Shown: positions 32,530-41,511 of the stretch, one piece after another
Layout of the letters: each line of letters opens with the position of its first letter
How positions within the stretch are numbered: the first letter of the stretch is position 1
NCBI GenBank assembly: GCA_019634345.1
Contig: JAHQVL010000092.1
Span: forward strand, 1-43,115
DNA length: 43,115 nt
Reading direction: 5' to 3'
Source: Rhodothermaceae bacterium
GTDB lineage: Bacteria > Bacteroidota > Rhodothermia > Rhodothermales > JAHQVL01
Program-made: the position numbers and the translations under genes
The notes under the pieces: model-generated
The model's input: the letters and a program-made list of their open reading frames with translations, nothing else
Database searches by the model: none
Told to the model about the DNA's origin: nothing

Positions 32530-33332
32530 TTTATTGCAAGGATCGAGACAAACGTTAAACTCTGATACCAGACCATAGAAGTTGAAAAGCCGGCTTCGTT
32601 TAACCGATTCTCGTGATCGGCTATTGACTCCGGTACCAACACATTTTCCAATGCCGATCGTTTTTGACTTATCTCCAAATCGCTGTATCCATTCATTCGT
32701 TTGAATCCATGGTGCAATGTAGTAAGAATGTCCTGATGCGTTGCATCTGAGGATACAATCTTCTCCGATAAAATTAATGCCCCACCAGGTACCAGTCCTT
32801 CGTGGATGCGAACTAAAAGCGGCAGGCGTTCCTTCAATGGAATAAATTGCAGCGTGTAGTTAAGCGTAACCAATGAAGCGTTTTGTATGGGCTGTTGCCT
32901 GATATCTCCTAACTCAATTTCAAGTTGAATGTGATCTGGAGTCGAATTCAATCGCCTCTTGCACTCCTGAACCATAGCAAGCGCATTATCCACCGCGATA
33001 ATCCTACAAGCAGTGCCTTCCGGCAGTGGATCAATTCCACTCATAATTGCACGCGTGGTTGCTCCCAGCGAACACCCTAAATCGTATACGGTCGTGCCCG
33101 GCCGTACAAATTCATTCGCTACTACTTTTGTCATGTCAAGTACGGCCCTGTATCCAGGAACGGATCGTTCTATCATGTCGGGAAATACATGAACCACCTC
33201 CTCATTAAATTCAAAAGGAGCTACCTTTCTAAGCTTTTCTGCATATACCTTATCGGTCTGCTGCTCTGAATCTCTTGATTCTGAATGAATAGGAGAACTG
33301 GATTTATCTTCAAAGGGTGTGTTTGAGCCCAT
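32526..33332 (-). CDS. cmoA: Carboxy-S-adenosylmethionine synthase
   Basis: A 268-residue enzyme that converts SAM and prephenate to carboxy-SAM, the donor used by CmoB. Visible are DKVYAEKL near the start of the family region, FNEEVVHVFPDMIERSVPGY, the SAM site VYDLGCSLGATTRAI, AVDNALAMVQECKRR, LNYTLQFIPLKER, and LILSEKIV. The N-terminal 25 residues are a Ser/Asp-rich extension. It is the first gene of the cmoAB pair, with a four-base overlap into cmoB. Confidence 0.95.
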   Translation of the reverse strand: MGSNTPFEDKSSSPIHSESRDSEQQTDKVYAEKLRKVAPFEFNEEVVHVFPDMIERSVPGYRAVLDMTKVVANEFVRPGTTVYDLGCSLGATTRAIMSGIDPLPEGTACRIIAVDNALAMVQECKRRLNSTPDHIQLEIELGDIRQQPIQNASLVTLNYTLQFIPLKERLPLLVRIHEGLVPGGALILSEKIVSSDATHQDILTTLHHGFKRMNGYSDLEISQKRSALENVLVPESIADHENRLNEAGFSTSMVWYQSLTFVSILAIK

Positions 33333-33456
33333 GCCATTAGAATGTAATTACCTTAGCCATACCTGAATTCAGGGCTAAAACACGGGGATGGCTGCATCGT
33401 TTCGTTCAATGTTGTAGATTAGGGGCCATCCTACCTAATAACCCACCTTTTACATC

Positions 33457-35076
33457 ATGGAATTGATTAACACCCTGGACTGGGTCCTGATTGCCATTTA
33501 CTTCGTGGCGGTATTTGGCGTTGCATTCGGCGTTGGCCGTAAGGAAAAATCAACGGACTCATCAGCCGGCTATTTCCTGGCGGGACGTAATACAGGCTGG
33601 TTTGTTATTGGAGCCTCCCTTTTTGCTTCGAATATCGGGGCCGAACATATTATTGGTCTTGCAGGCACCGGCGCAAGCAGTGGGGTTGCCGTTGGCCAAT
33701 TTGAGATCCTTGCCTCTTTTATGTTGCTTATTCTTGGGTGGGTTTTTGTGCCGTTTTATCTCAAGAGCGGCGTATTCACAATGCCTGAATTCTTGGAGCG
33801 TCGTTACAATGAAGGCGCCCGCTGGTACCTGGCCATCATCTCCATTGTTGGATACATCCTCACGAAAATCTCCATCACCATCGCAGCAGGCGGAATTGTA
33901 TTTAATACCTTGATGGGGATTAACTTCTGGACCGGCGCTCTGATCGTAATCATTGCTACAGGGGTTTACACCGTTTTTGGTGGATTAAGAGCGGTGCTCT
34001 ACACGGACCTTCTTCAGATGTTTATATTAATAGGTGGCGCTATTACAGTTACATTTATTGGCTTATCTGAAGTAGGAGGATGGGGCGTACTTAGAGAATC
34101 CGTTGATAGCAGCTTCTTCTCCGTCTGGAAACCTATGTCGGACCCGGACTTCCCATGGACGGGGATCATATTCGGTGCCCCGATACTGGGGGTCTGGTAT
34201 TGGTGTACCGACCAGTTCATCGTCCAGCGTGTCCTATCTGCCAGTAACATAGATAATGCACGTAGAGGGACGATCTTCGGTGGCCTTCTCAAACAACTCC
34301 CCTTGTTTATCTTTGTCGTACCAGGTATTATCGCACTTGTACTGTCTCAATCAGGTCAGATTTCATTAAGTGAGCCAGATGCGGCCTTGCCTACACTTAT
34401 TGGTACATTGCTTCCTGCCGGAGTTAGAGGCCTCGTTGTGGCGGGTTTGCTTGCCGCACTCATGAGTTCGCTCTCTTCAGTATTCAACTCGTGTTCAACA
34501 CTGATCGCATGGGACATCTACAAAAAGATCAAACCCAATTCACCGGATAAAACCCTTGTTCTCGTTGGCCAGGTCTCAACAGTAGGTATGGTTATTCTCG
34601 GCTTGCTCTGGATTCCATTTATGGACCTCATTTCTGGCCAGTTATTCGTTTACCTGCAGAACGTGCAGGCGTATATTGCGCCTCCAATTGCGGCCGTCTT
34701 CCTGATTGGTGTCTTCTGGAAACGTGTCAACTCAAACGGAGCGATCGCTTCCTTGATCACTGGATTCGTTCTAGGAATCGGGCGGCTCATCGCGGATCTG
34801 AATAAAGATTCGCTGTCTGGCCTTCTCTTCGAGTTTACAGATATCAACTTCCTGCACTACGCCTTCTATCTCTTTGTTATCTGTACCCTCGTATTGATTG
34901 TAGTCAGCCTTGCAACGGACGAACCAGACGAAGCGAAGGTTAAAGACCTTACATTCCAAACCGTCGACCCAAGCACCAATCTTCCCTCAGATCCCCTTTG
35001 GAGGCAAAAAGATGTATGGGCTGCCTTTGCACTCATCGTTATCGTACTTGGGGTTTGGGTGTACTTCACGGGCTAA
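33457..35076 (+). CDS. Solute:sodium symporter (SSS family, sugar type)
   Basis: A 539-residue inner-membrane protein with about 14 hydrophobic segments. Family landmarks are SSAGYFLAGRNTGWFVIGASLFASNIGAEH (read as consecutive motifs GYFLAGR and GASLFASNIG), YTVFGGLRAVLYTDLLQ, and the late AALMSSLSSVFNSCSTL segment for the second sodium site. It is of the SGLT-like group that takes up hexoses and related sugars. It lies 102 bp ahead of the heparinase-like lyase, so a released mono- or oligosaccharide is the expected substrate. Confidence 0.9.
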   Translation: MELINTLDWVLIAIYFVAVFGVAFGVGRKEKSTDSSAGYFLAGRNTGWFVIGASLFASNIGAEHIIGLAGTGASSGVAVGQFEILASFMLLILGWVFVPFYLKSGVFTMPEFLERRYNEGARWYLAIISIVGYILTKISITIAAGGIVFNTLMGINFWTGALIVIIATGVYTVFGGLRAVLYTDLLQMFILIGGAITVTFIGLSEVGGWGVLRESVDSSFFSVWKPMSDPDFPWTGIIFGAPILGVWYWCTDQFIVQRVLSASNIDNARRGTIFGGLLKQLPLFIFVVPGIIALVLSQSGQISLSEPDAALPTLIGTLLPAGVRGLVVAGLLAALMSSLSSVFNSCSTLIAWDIYKKIKPNSPDKTLVLVGQVSTVGMVILGLLWIPFMDLISGQLFVYLQNVQAYIAPPIAAVFLIGVFWKRVNSNGAIASLITGFVLGIGRLIADLNKDSLSGLLFEFTDINFLHYAFYLFVICTLVLIVVSLATDEPDEAKVKDLTFQTVDPSTNLPSDPLWRQKDVWAAFALIVIVLGVWVYFTG

Positions 35077-35087
35077 TGCCAGTGAAT

Positions 35088-35190
35088 AGTTCAAGGTTCA
35101 AAGTTCAAAGTTCAAAGTTTATCTCTTATAATAACATTGAACCGAGAACCTTGAACTTTAAACCTTGAACCTTGAACCTTGAACTTTCAA
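35088..35190. repeat. Word-type inverted repeat (TTCAAAG / CTTTGAACC words)
   Basis: The left arm (35088-35120) is GTTCAAGGTTCAAAG with further TTCAAAG words; the right arm (35136-35190) is a series of CCTTGAAC and CTTTGAAC-like words. They are reverse complementary with slippage. The word is not the GAAACACG type seen elsewhere. The last word, TTGAACTTT, supplies the only possible start codon of the lyase gene. Confidence 0.85.
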
Positions 35191-37413
35191 ATCCTCCTCC
35201 TCGCCCTCCTCCTCTCCCCATGCCTCAACCTCCACGCCCAAAAGTCGGCGTACTTTGATTACATTAAGCACACAGCTGAAACGAACTGGGAACGCTATCC
35301 GGAGGTTATTGAGCGATGGAAAAGCAATGTGGATCCCAGTGTTCTATGGGGCTACAATTCACCGTCACATCCTATATATCTGGCCGACATTCTGGGCTTT
35401 TTGTACGAGGAGACCAATGAGGCCACGTACGCCGAACGGGCAGCTCAGTTATTGTATGAGTATGGATCGCTGAGAGATGTTTATCCGGAGGATTATTACA
35501 AGACGCGTATCGAATACGAAAACGGCGTGCCAGCCCTCTCTAATTTTTTCTTCTTGCCACCGTATTCCAGATCCTACCTGCGCATCAAAGATAGTGATGT
35601 TTTAACGCCTGAGATGCGCGAGACCATTGAGAAAGACCTGGCCTACAGCCTCGATTTTCAGTTTCACTTTCCTGAATGGGGTGCCCATAACCGTGCACTG
35701 CTCCGAGCAGAAGGCTGGTATTACGGATACCTGGCCATGCCGGATCATCCCCATGCGCTTAAGTGGAAGCAGATGGCCGAAATCGTGGCTCAGGACAACC
35801 TCACGCAGTGGGAAATTGAAGATGCTTCCGGTTACCAGGCTATCTGGTTGGCTTCCCTGCTTTCTTATGCAGAAATCGCAGGGCACGAAGAAACGATGTA
35901 CACCTCTCCATTAATCCACTATTACGCCGAATACTTCAAACAGATGTTTACTCCGGCATCGACCCTGCCCGCCTTTGGGGACTCCAACTGGAATCCGGGT
36001 TGGGATCGTTTTATTGCTGTATTCGAAAAACTCGGTGGCATTTATCAGGACGAAGAGCTCAAATGGATTGCCAGTCAGTTATTCGAAAAAGCGGTAGAAG
36101 CAGACCGGTACGGCGTTGTCGCAGCGTCTCATCTAACTATGGCGCATCAGTGGACCGACGAGTCCCTTGCCTCCACTCGCCCTCAATCGGGAAGCCAGGA
36201 AGTTTTGGAAGACTTATCGGGTAAAAAGGTGGTCTTCAGAAACGGATGGGAGCCAACGAGCACCTACCTGCTGCTCAATTATCGAGACGAAGGCGATAGC
36301 GGAAGCCCTCATCGGGACTACCTCCGAAACACATTAACCGTCGAAGAAGAAAAAGCCCATCACGGCCAGGCCGATGAAAATGACATCCCCTTGTTGATGT
36401 CTGGCGGTAGTGTTCTCCTCCATAGCAGCGGCTACCGATCCGGACTTCCCAGCGGCCCCTTAGGCCAGTTCAGGGCAGACTATTATCAAAACAAACTCGT
36501 CGTCAGAAAAAACAAACGAGATGCTACTCAGCCCATAGACCAGTTTTTGTACAACTCGGGGGCGTATCGACCTGTGCGTACACAGAAGATTGAGTTTCAT
36601 ACGTTTGACAAAACCGAGATGAGCCGAACGAGGGTTATCGACGAAAAGATGGGATACGCATGGGATCGCATCATTATCTACCTCAAAGAAGATGACACCT
36701 TTGTTGTTGTTGATGCAGTGCAGGCTACTGTTGAAGACTACTTTACCTATACGAACTTGTGGCATACTCGTCAGATTCATAGCTCAGGAGTTGACTATTT
36801 CGATACGTCCATTGATTCCATACGATCGGTTGCATTACCAGCTGACAAACGATTACTGATTCAATTTCTGGAGACCAACGCCAAAATACCGGGTGTCTAT
36901 CAAGAGCGCCGGCATTTCCAGGATGAACAGGCTATATACCAGACGCAATCCAGCCATTATCTTGCTGGAGATTATGAGGTGTTTGTAACGGTGCTAAAGC
37001 CGCATGCCGCCGGCACGTCTCCAGAGCCACTACTTACTACCTATCAGCTTATCAAACCAACATCCTTCCCAGACGGGGTTGCGATTCAAATTAATCGTCA
37101 AGATGAAACGGCCTTTCTATGCATAAAGGTAGACCTTGAGTCGGAGTTAGTAAGAGAAAACATACGGCCCCGCTACACATGGGAAAAAGGGCGCATCACG
37201 TATGGGCCCATTGAAACAGATGCTCATTTCCTATACGCTACTATTAAGGAGGACGCTTTGTATTACGAGGCCTCTCAATTCTTGAACATCTACTACAACG
37301 AAAACGCCGTGTTTAATGCCTTACCCAATACACATGGCCTTCAACCCGATGGGAGTGAACCCAAGGTGGGGTATACAAAGTGGCGGGCCTGGAGTGATGA
37401 GGTAAGGTTGTAG
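35179..37413 (+). CDS. Heparinase II/III-like polysaccharide lyase, exported
   Basis: A 744-residue secreted protein with signal peptide (cleavage near LHAQ, residue 20), a helical toroid-like domain (about 40-330; NFFFLPPYSRSYLR, FPEWGAHNRALLRAEGWYYG), and a beta-sandwich domain carrying EEKAHHGQADENDIPLLMSGG and NLWHTRQIHSS, as in heparinase II/III-fold lyases that cut uronic-acid polysaccharides by beta-elimination. Tyr and His residues suited to catalysis are present, but I cannot assign them. The only in-frame start ahead of the signal peptide is TTG 35179, which is inside the word repeat; the preceding in-frame codons include TGA at 35173. It follows the symporter. Confidence 0.8.
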   Translation: MNFQILLLALLLSPCLNLHAQKSAYFDYIKHTAETNWERYPEVIERWKSNVDPSVLWGYNSPSHPIYLADILGFLYEETNEATYAERAAQLLYEYGSLRDVYPEDYYKTRIEYENGVPALSNFFFLPPYSRSYLRIKDSDVLTPEMRETIEKDLAYSLDFQFHFPEWGAHNRALLRAEGWYYGYLAMPDHPHALKWKQMAEIVAQDNLTQWEIEDASGYQAIWLASLLSYAEIAGHEETMYTSPLIHYYAEYFKQMFTPASTLPAFGDSNWNPGWDRFIAVFEKLGGIYQDEELKWIASQLFEKAVEADRYGVVAASHLTMAHQWTDESLASTRPQSGSQEVLEDLSGKKVVFRNGWEPTSTYLLLNYRDEGDSGSPHRDYLRNTLTVEEEKAHHGQADENDIPLLMSGGSVLLHSSGYRSGLPSGPLGQFRADYYQNKLVVRKNKRDATQPIDQFLYNSGAYRPVRTQKIEFHTFDKTEMSRTRVIDEKMGYAWDRIIIYLKEDDTFVVVDAVQATVEDYFTYTNLWHTRQIHSSGVDYFDTSIDSIRSVALPADKRLLIQFLETNAKIPGVYQERRHFQDEQAIYQTQSSHYLAGDYEVFVTVLKPHAAGTSPEPLLTTYQLIKPTSFPDGVAIQINRQDETAFLCIKVDLESELVRENIRPRYTWEKGRITYGPIETDAHFLYATIKEDALYYEASQFLNIYYNENAVFNALPNTHGLQPDGSEPKVGYTKWRAWSDEVRL

Positions 37414-37773
37414 ATTGAGTGTAGTGTAACTTGGGTATTTTGACAAGCTTTTTTTGTCATCCCATTGGAGTGCAGCGATCGAGGGATCTACCCTGAAGGC
37501 CTGCTTTCCCGCTTCGCAGAGCAACTCCTTTAAATTAGATCTCTCCACAAGGTCGAGATGACAAGGGTAAAGAAATTTGCAATAACACACACTTAAATTT
37601 TTAGTAAAGGAAGTTTTTAGGCCCAGTATTTGATAAGCCTACGCAAAGAGAATTTTTTTACCCGTACATACGGAAATGGTATCAAATCGCCTTTCTGTTT
37701 TGATGCGAAGCCATAATTCTCTGGCTTTCGCCCTCTAAAACATCAATAGTCAATAACCACACAATCAATTAAC
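37414..37773. other. Non-coding gap of 360 bp with a palindromic repeat
   Basis: The gap holds the palindromic repeat at 37455-37564. The remaining sequence shows no open frame with support, no tRNA, and no promoter that fits well. An open frame on the minus strand crosses the repeat, but it only reads the repeat. Confidence 0.6.
37455..37564. repeat. Dispersed palindromic repeat (TTGTCATC ... GATGACAA)
   Basis: It begins TTGTCATCCC (37455) and ends GAGATGACAA (37564). On the minus strand it reads TTGTCATCTCGACCTTGTGG, then AGAGATCTAA, and later GGGTAGATCCCTCGATCG with CCCATT near the other end, so the two halves are related imperfect inverted copies (AGATCT/GGATCTA inner motifs). I know this pattern as a dispersed intergenic repeat in Bacteroidota genomes, where its translation gives 'HLDLVERS' in false proteins. 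Confidence 0.75.
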
Positions 37774-38358
37774 ATGAGTAACTATAGAGTTTTATTCATA
37801 GCATTACTTACTTTTTCAATTACCCTCGCTGGTTGCGATAGCAACGATGATAGCGAAGACCCAGGAGCTGCTTTTGAAATGATGGGCGAGATGATGGCGA
37901 GTAGCTTCTCAGCACTCGGTTTTGTTGCGGCTGATATATTCATCAACCAGGCAGCATCCAAGAGCCAGCCAGTCTACCCATGTAATACAGGTCAGGTCGA
38001 ATACACCCAATCTACTGCCAACCCTGAAATCTACTCGTTGGACTTCCAGGATTGCGACGGTACCAATGGTAATATCGATCTTGGACTCACAATAGACATT
38101 TCAGAGACGAGCTTTAATTTCGGCCTGCTTCTAGATGGAAGCTTGACTAACCAGTGTACGCTTACGTTTTCAAACTTCACAGAGAGCGTAGTGTCAAGTG
38201 CATCGGATCAGTCTCAAAGTATCATTATCGATGGAGCAATTGGCGCGAGCTGTAACGGCCAAAGCTATGCCTGTGTGTTCAACCAGGCCTCGCTAACCGT
38301 TTCAGAAGACAGCGACGACTACGCGCTCTTCGAAAATAGTTGTGCATTGACCAACTAG
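37774..38358 (+). CDS. Small lipoprotein of unknown function
   Basis: A 194-residue lipoprotein with lipobox TLAGC (Cys21), followed by an acidic Asp/Ser linker (DSNDDSEDPG). The mature part is a small beta-rich domain with several cysteines (YPCNTGQ, DCDGTNG, NQCTLTF, SCNGQSYACVF, SCALTN) that may form disulphides. Not recognised as a known family. It has its own terminator (38387-38402), so it is probably transcribed alone. Confidence 0.75.
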   Translation: MSNYRVLFIALLTFSITLAGCDSNDDSEDPGAAFEMMGEMMASSFSALGFVAADIFINQAASKSQPVYPCNTGQVEYTQSTANPEIYSLDFQDCDGTNGNIDLGLTIDISETSFNFGLLLDGSLTNQCTLTFSNFTESVVSSASDQSQSIIIDGAIGASCNGQSYACVFNQASLTVSEDSDDYALFENSCALTN

Positions 38359-38386
38359 AAGAATTTTTGCTTGCAGTACATAATAG

Positions 38387-38402
38387 GGGCGCTTCGGCGC
38401 CC
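38387..38402 (+). terminator. UUCG-loop terminator after the lipoprotein gene
   Basis: GGGCGC (38387-38392), loop TTCG, GCGCCC (38397-38402): a perfect 6-bp stem with the very stable C(UUCG)G loop, followed by TTTTATGTTTT. It ends nine bases before the stop of the convergent sulfatase gene, and could also stop that transcript, although the T-run on that side is poor. Confidence 0.88.
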
Positions 38403-38411
38403 TTTTATGTT

Positions 38412-39911
38412 TTAGGGCACCTCTTCTATTTCAACACCAGGAATGGGATCGTCTGCTGTAATCGTAATGCCCTGCCAGGTCACTTCTCCCTCTTCGTAGG
38501 TAAGTATACGATGCCTGCTTCCTTCTACGGGTTTCAGATTCACATTCGGAAGCCATTGGGCATGTTCCTTTATAAGGTCTGCATAGGCGGGGTCACCTGC
38601 CAGGTTGGTCCATTCATTGGGATCATTCTTCATATCATACAGCTCTTGACTCCCGTCGGCATACTGGATAAATCGCCAATCTTTCGTGCGAATCCCATGA
38701 TTGTCATGATTATGCGTAGTAATCGCCGGCCACTCACGCACGGCAGAAGCATCTTGTAGTTGCCGCAACAGACTATGCCCTTCCAACCCTTCGCGATCTG
38801 TCAACTCGCATAACTCAATGAGAGTAGGGTAGATATCCAGTAACTCGGCTGGACTATCAACCATTGCCCCTTCAGAAACACCTGGCCCCGCAAAAATCAA
38901 AGGTACCCGCGTGGATCTATCCCATAGCGTGTTCTTTCCACTGATCTGTTTTTCCCCAAGATGATATCCGTGGTCCGACCATAATACCACTATCGTATTT
39001 TCCAAGTAGCCATTGGCTTCCAGTGCTTCTAATAGCCGCCCTACCTGGCTATCTACAAAGCTGATTGAAGCCAGGTAAGAGCGAACCATGGGCACCAATT
39101 GACCACTATCCCGCAGCCATTTGAGTCGTGGCTCCGGAAGATCCCAGTGATCGTACCAGGAAAAGCGAGGCGTGTCGTCTCGATCGCCTTCCAGTATAGG
39201 AGGGAGTTGTAGGGTTTCTTCGGGATACATGTCCATCCACTTCTCGGTTACGTAAAGTGGAACATGGGGTAAGAAAAAGCCGGCTGATAAAAAGAACGGT
39301 TCTTGCGGCCTTTCATTCAGCTTCTCTACGGCCCAGGAGGCTACTTGCCAGTCTCCTTTATCCTCATCATTATGAGGGAAAGTGCCCCAGTCCATGAGGG
39401 TATGGTTACCCCCTGGCGTCCAACCGATCAGCTTTTCCTCCGGCTTGGCACCAACGGAGGAAGGAGGCCCTAACTCATCAAACTCGGCATCGCCATCCTG
39501 CCGGCCATACCCTCCATGATAGATTTTGCCAGTCGAGTACGTCCTGTATCCATTCTGTGAAAAGTGCTGGTTTAGCGTAACAAGATCCTTGAGTTCATCC
39601 ACATTTCTAAACCAGGGCGCTAACCCGTAGATACCCGTGGAAGAAGGTCGCTTTCCAGTCATGATGCTGGTCCTGGACGGACTGCACAGTGGAGACTGTG
39701 TGTGCGCATTGCTGAATACGGTCCCCCTCGCTGCCAGTGCATCCATGTAGGGCGTCTGCACTTGTGGATGCCCGTTCAACGGACCCACCCAATCGTTTAG
39801 ATCATCTATGGCGATAAACAAGACATTGGGTTTTTCTGTCATTTCCGAGGAATCACAAGAAACGAACAGAAGCAGCCCAACCATTAGAGTTACAAACAGA
39901 TGCTTTTTCAT
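38412..39911 (-). CDS. Sulfatase, iduronate-2-sulfatase-like, lipoprotein
   Basis: A 499-residue exported sulfatase, lipobox LFVSC (Cys19). The formylglycine signature is CSPSRTSIMTGKRP (Cys76 to Arg80); metal-binding residues include AIDDLNDW (Asp36-Asp37) near the N-terminus, and WSDHGYHLGE. The AIDDLNDWVGPL and PSSTGIYG segments are typical of iduronate-2-sulfatase-like enzymes, though the sugar specificity cannot be fixed. It cleaves sulfate esters from a glycan in the periplasm or at the surface after Cys76 is converted to formylglycine; the activating enzyme is not in the window. It lies 18 bp downstream of the AbgB-like gene. Confidence 0.92.
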   Translation of the reverse strand: MKKHLFVTLMVGLLLFVSCDSSEMTEKPNVLFIAIDDLNDWVGPLNGHPQVQTPYMDALAARGTVFSNAHTQSPLCSPSRTSIMTGKRPSSTGIYGLAPWFRNVDELKDLVTLNQHFSQNGYRTYSTGKIYHGGYGRQDGDAEFDELGPPSSVGAKPEEKLIGWTPGGNHTLMDWGTFPHNDEDKGDWQVASWAVEKLNERPQEPFFLSAGFFLPHVPLYVTEKWMDMYPEETLQLPPILEGDRDDTPRFSWYDHWDLPEPRLKWLRDSGQLVPMVRSYLASISFVDSQVGRLLEALEANGYLENTIVVLWSDHGYHLGEKQISGKNTLWDRSTRVPLIFAGPGVSEGAMVDSPAELLDIYPTLIELCELTDREGLEGHSLLRQLQDASAVREWPAITTHNHDNHGIRTKDWRFIQYADGSQELYDMKNDPNEWTNLAGDPAYADLIKEHAQWLPNVNLKPVEGSRHRILTYEEGEVTWQGITITADDPIPGVEIEEVP

Positions 39912-39929
39912 GAATTCAATGGCGCAGGC

Positions 39930-41366
39930 TTAATGCGGGCTATTCAATGGTGGAGGGCCATCAGGCACAATTCCTTCGTATACGTAGTCGCCTTTCCGCT
40001 CAAGGTACTCCGCCTTTACAGCGTCTCTTAACTCAGCATCTTCAAACAGATCGACCATAGTCATTGCCATTGCTTTTGATGCGTATACCATGCCCTTATG
40101 CCCGATTGACATCCCGGCGTATGCGACAACAGCCCAGGAATGCCACGGCGTGCCCTCTGGAGCAATAGATGCTGAAAGACGAATGGTTGGCACAACATAG
40201 CTTACGTCGGCTGCATCTGTGGACCCGCCTCGAGGGTGTTCGAGTGTTGCTTCCATAGGACCAATCTCAGCTTTTATTCCAACGGGCTCTTGGCCAAGGG
40301 ATTCCTGAAGTTGCCGAGCAAATGCTTGCTCTTCTTCGGTATACTCAATGCCGCCCAGGTATTCGAGATTGGACTGTAGCCGGGCGCCTCCTGTACGATT
40401 CACCAGTATCTCATGTAAACCAGAAATCAGAGTGATTTTGAAATCCACATTGGCCATCATAGCAGCGCCTTCGGCGATACGCTCTACCTGCTTCCAAACT
40501 TTCACCATGCCCTCGCGCTTTGTATCCCGCACACGCGTCCATACTTTGGCATAATCGGGTACAATATTCACCGCTTCCCCTGCATCCTGGATTTGGTAAT
40601 GCATGCGGACTGTCGGCAAGACGTGTTCTCTGTAATAATTAATCCCTGTTGTATATAATTCAAGGGCATCCGAAGCACTACGTCCTCGCCAGGGATCGCT
40701 TGAAGCGTGAGAAGTCGCTCCATAATATTCAACAACAAAGTCAACCAGCGAAAGGCTGCTTTGAACAGCCGCTTTTGTTGCCGCACTCGGATGCCAATCC
40801 ATCACGATATCGACATCCTCAAACAACCCATCACGGATCATCCACAGCTTTCCAAAAAAACGCTCCTCGGCAGGTGTACCGTAAAAACGAATGGTGCCGC
40901 TTAATGTACCGGCTTCAATTTGCTCTTTTATAGCGATGGCAGCAGCAAGAGACCCTACACCAAACACATTATGACCGCACCCATGCCCTGCAGCACCTAT
41001 GACCCGTGGAGCTTTCGAGGGCTCCGTCTTCTGAGAAAGGCCAGGCAGGGCATCAAATTCTCCTAAGATGCCAATGACAGGTTCGCCCGATCCGTATTCA
41101 GCCGTAAAAGCTGTCGGAATATCTGCAACCCCTTCTTCAACCCGAAATCCTTGAGCACGTGCAAAATCGGCCAACGCTTTAGCAGAGTTCTCTTCTTCAA
41201 AAGCTACTTCTGCATGGGTCCAAATTTCATCGCTCAGCGCGGTCAGGTCATCGTATTTCTCATCAATCGATGAGATAACAGCCTGCTTAAGTGGATTTAT
41301 CCCGTCTTGCGCAACTACAGCAAAGGGGAAGAACAAACAAATACAAAACAAGAACACCGTTCGCAT
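39930..41366 (-). CDS. M20-family amidohydrolase, AbgB-like, exported
   Basis: A 478-residue zinc peptidase/amidase with signal peptide (cleavage near AVVAQDG, residue 20). The metal site includes AAGHGCGHNVFG (His128, His132) and GTPAEERFFGK; the dimerisation domain follows (about 215-330; YGATSHASSDPWRGRSASDA). It is closest to aminobenzoyl-glutamate hydrolase subunit B and related amide hydrolases. Export is unusual for AbgB, and suggests an external amide such as an acylated amino acid or amino sugar. It lies between two sulfatase genes on the same strand. Confidence 0.87.
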   Translation of the reverse strand: MRTVFLFCICLFFPFAVVAQDGINPLKQAVISSIDEKYDDLTALSDEIWTHAEVAFEEENSAKALADFARAQGFRVEEGVADIPTAFTAEYGSGEPVIGILGEFDALPGLSQKTEPSKAPRVIGAAGHGCGHNVFGVGSLAAAIAIKEQIEAGTLSGTIRFYGTPAEERFFGKLWMIRDGLFEDVDIVMDWHPSAATKAAVQSSLSLVDFVVEYYGATSHASSDPWRGRSASDALELYTTGINYYREHVLPTVRMHYQIQDAGEAVNIVPDYAKVWTRVRDTKREGMVKVWKQVERIAEGAAMMANVDFKITLISGLHEILVNRTGGARLQSNLEYLGGIEYTEEEQAFARQLQESLGQEPVGIKAEIGPMEATLEHPRGGSTDAADVSYVVPTIRLSASIAPEGTPWHSWAVVAYAGMSIGHKGMVYASKAMAMTMVDLFEDAELRDAVKAEYLERKGDYVYEGIVPDGPPPLNSPH

Positions 41367-41511
41367 AACTTCCTAAAATAAGATGAGTGGGTATACCAGA
41401 TCAAACTAACAAACTCCTTAAAAGCACACAAATCCTCGTGCAGCCTTCTGCCCCCGTTTTTCGTCCTCTTACCCCTACCCCTCCTTTTCAGCGGCAGCAG
41501 CGCCCTACCAG

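Noticed and set aside
37321..37590. Minus-strand open frame containing HLDLVERS
   Set aside because: It overlaps the lyase 3' end and translates the palindromic repeat; this peptide is a common false annotation of such repeats.
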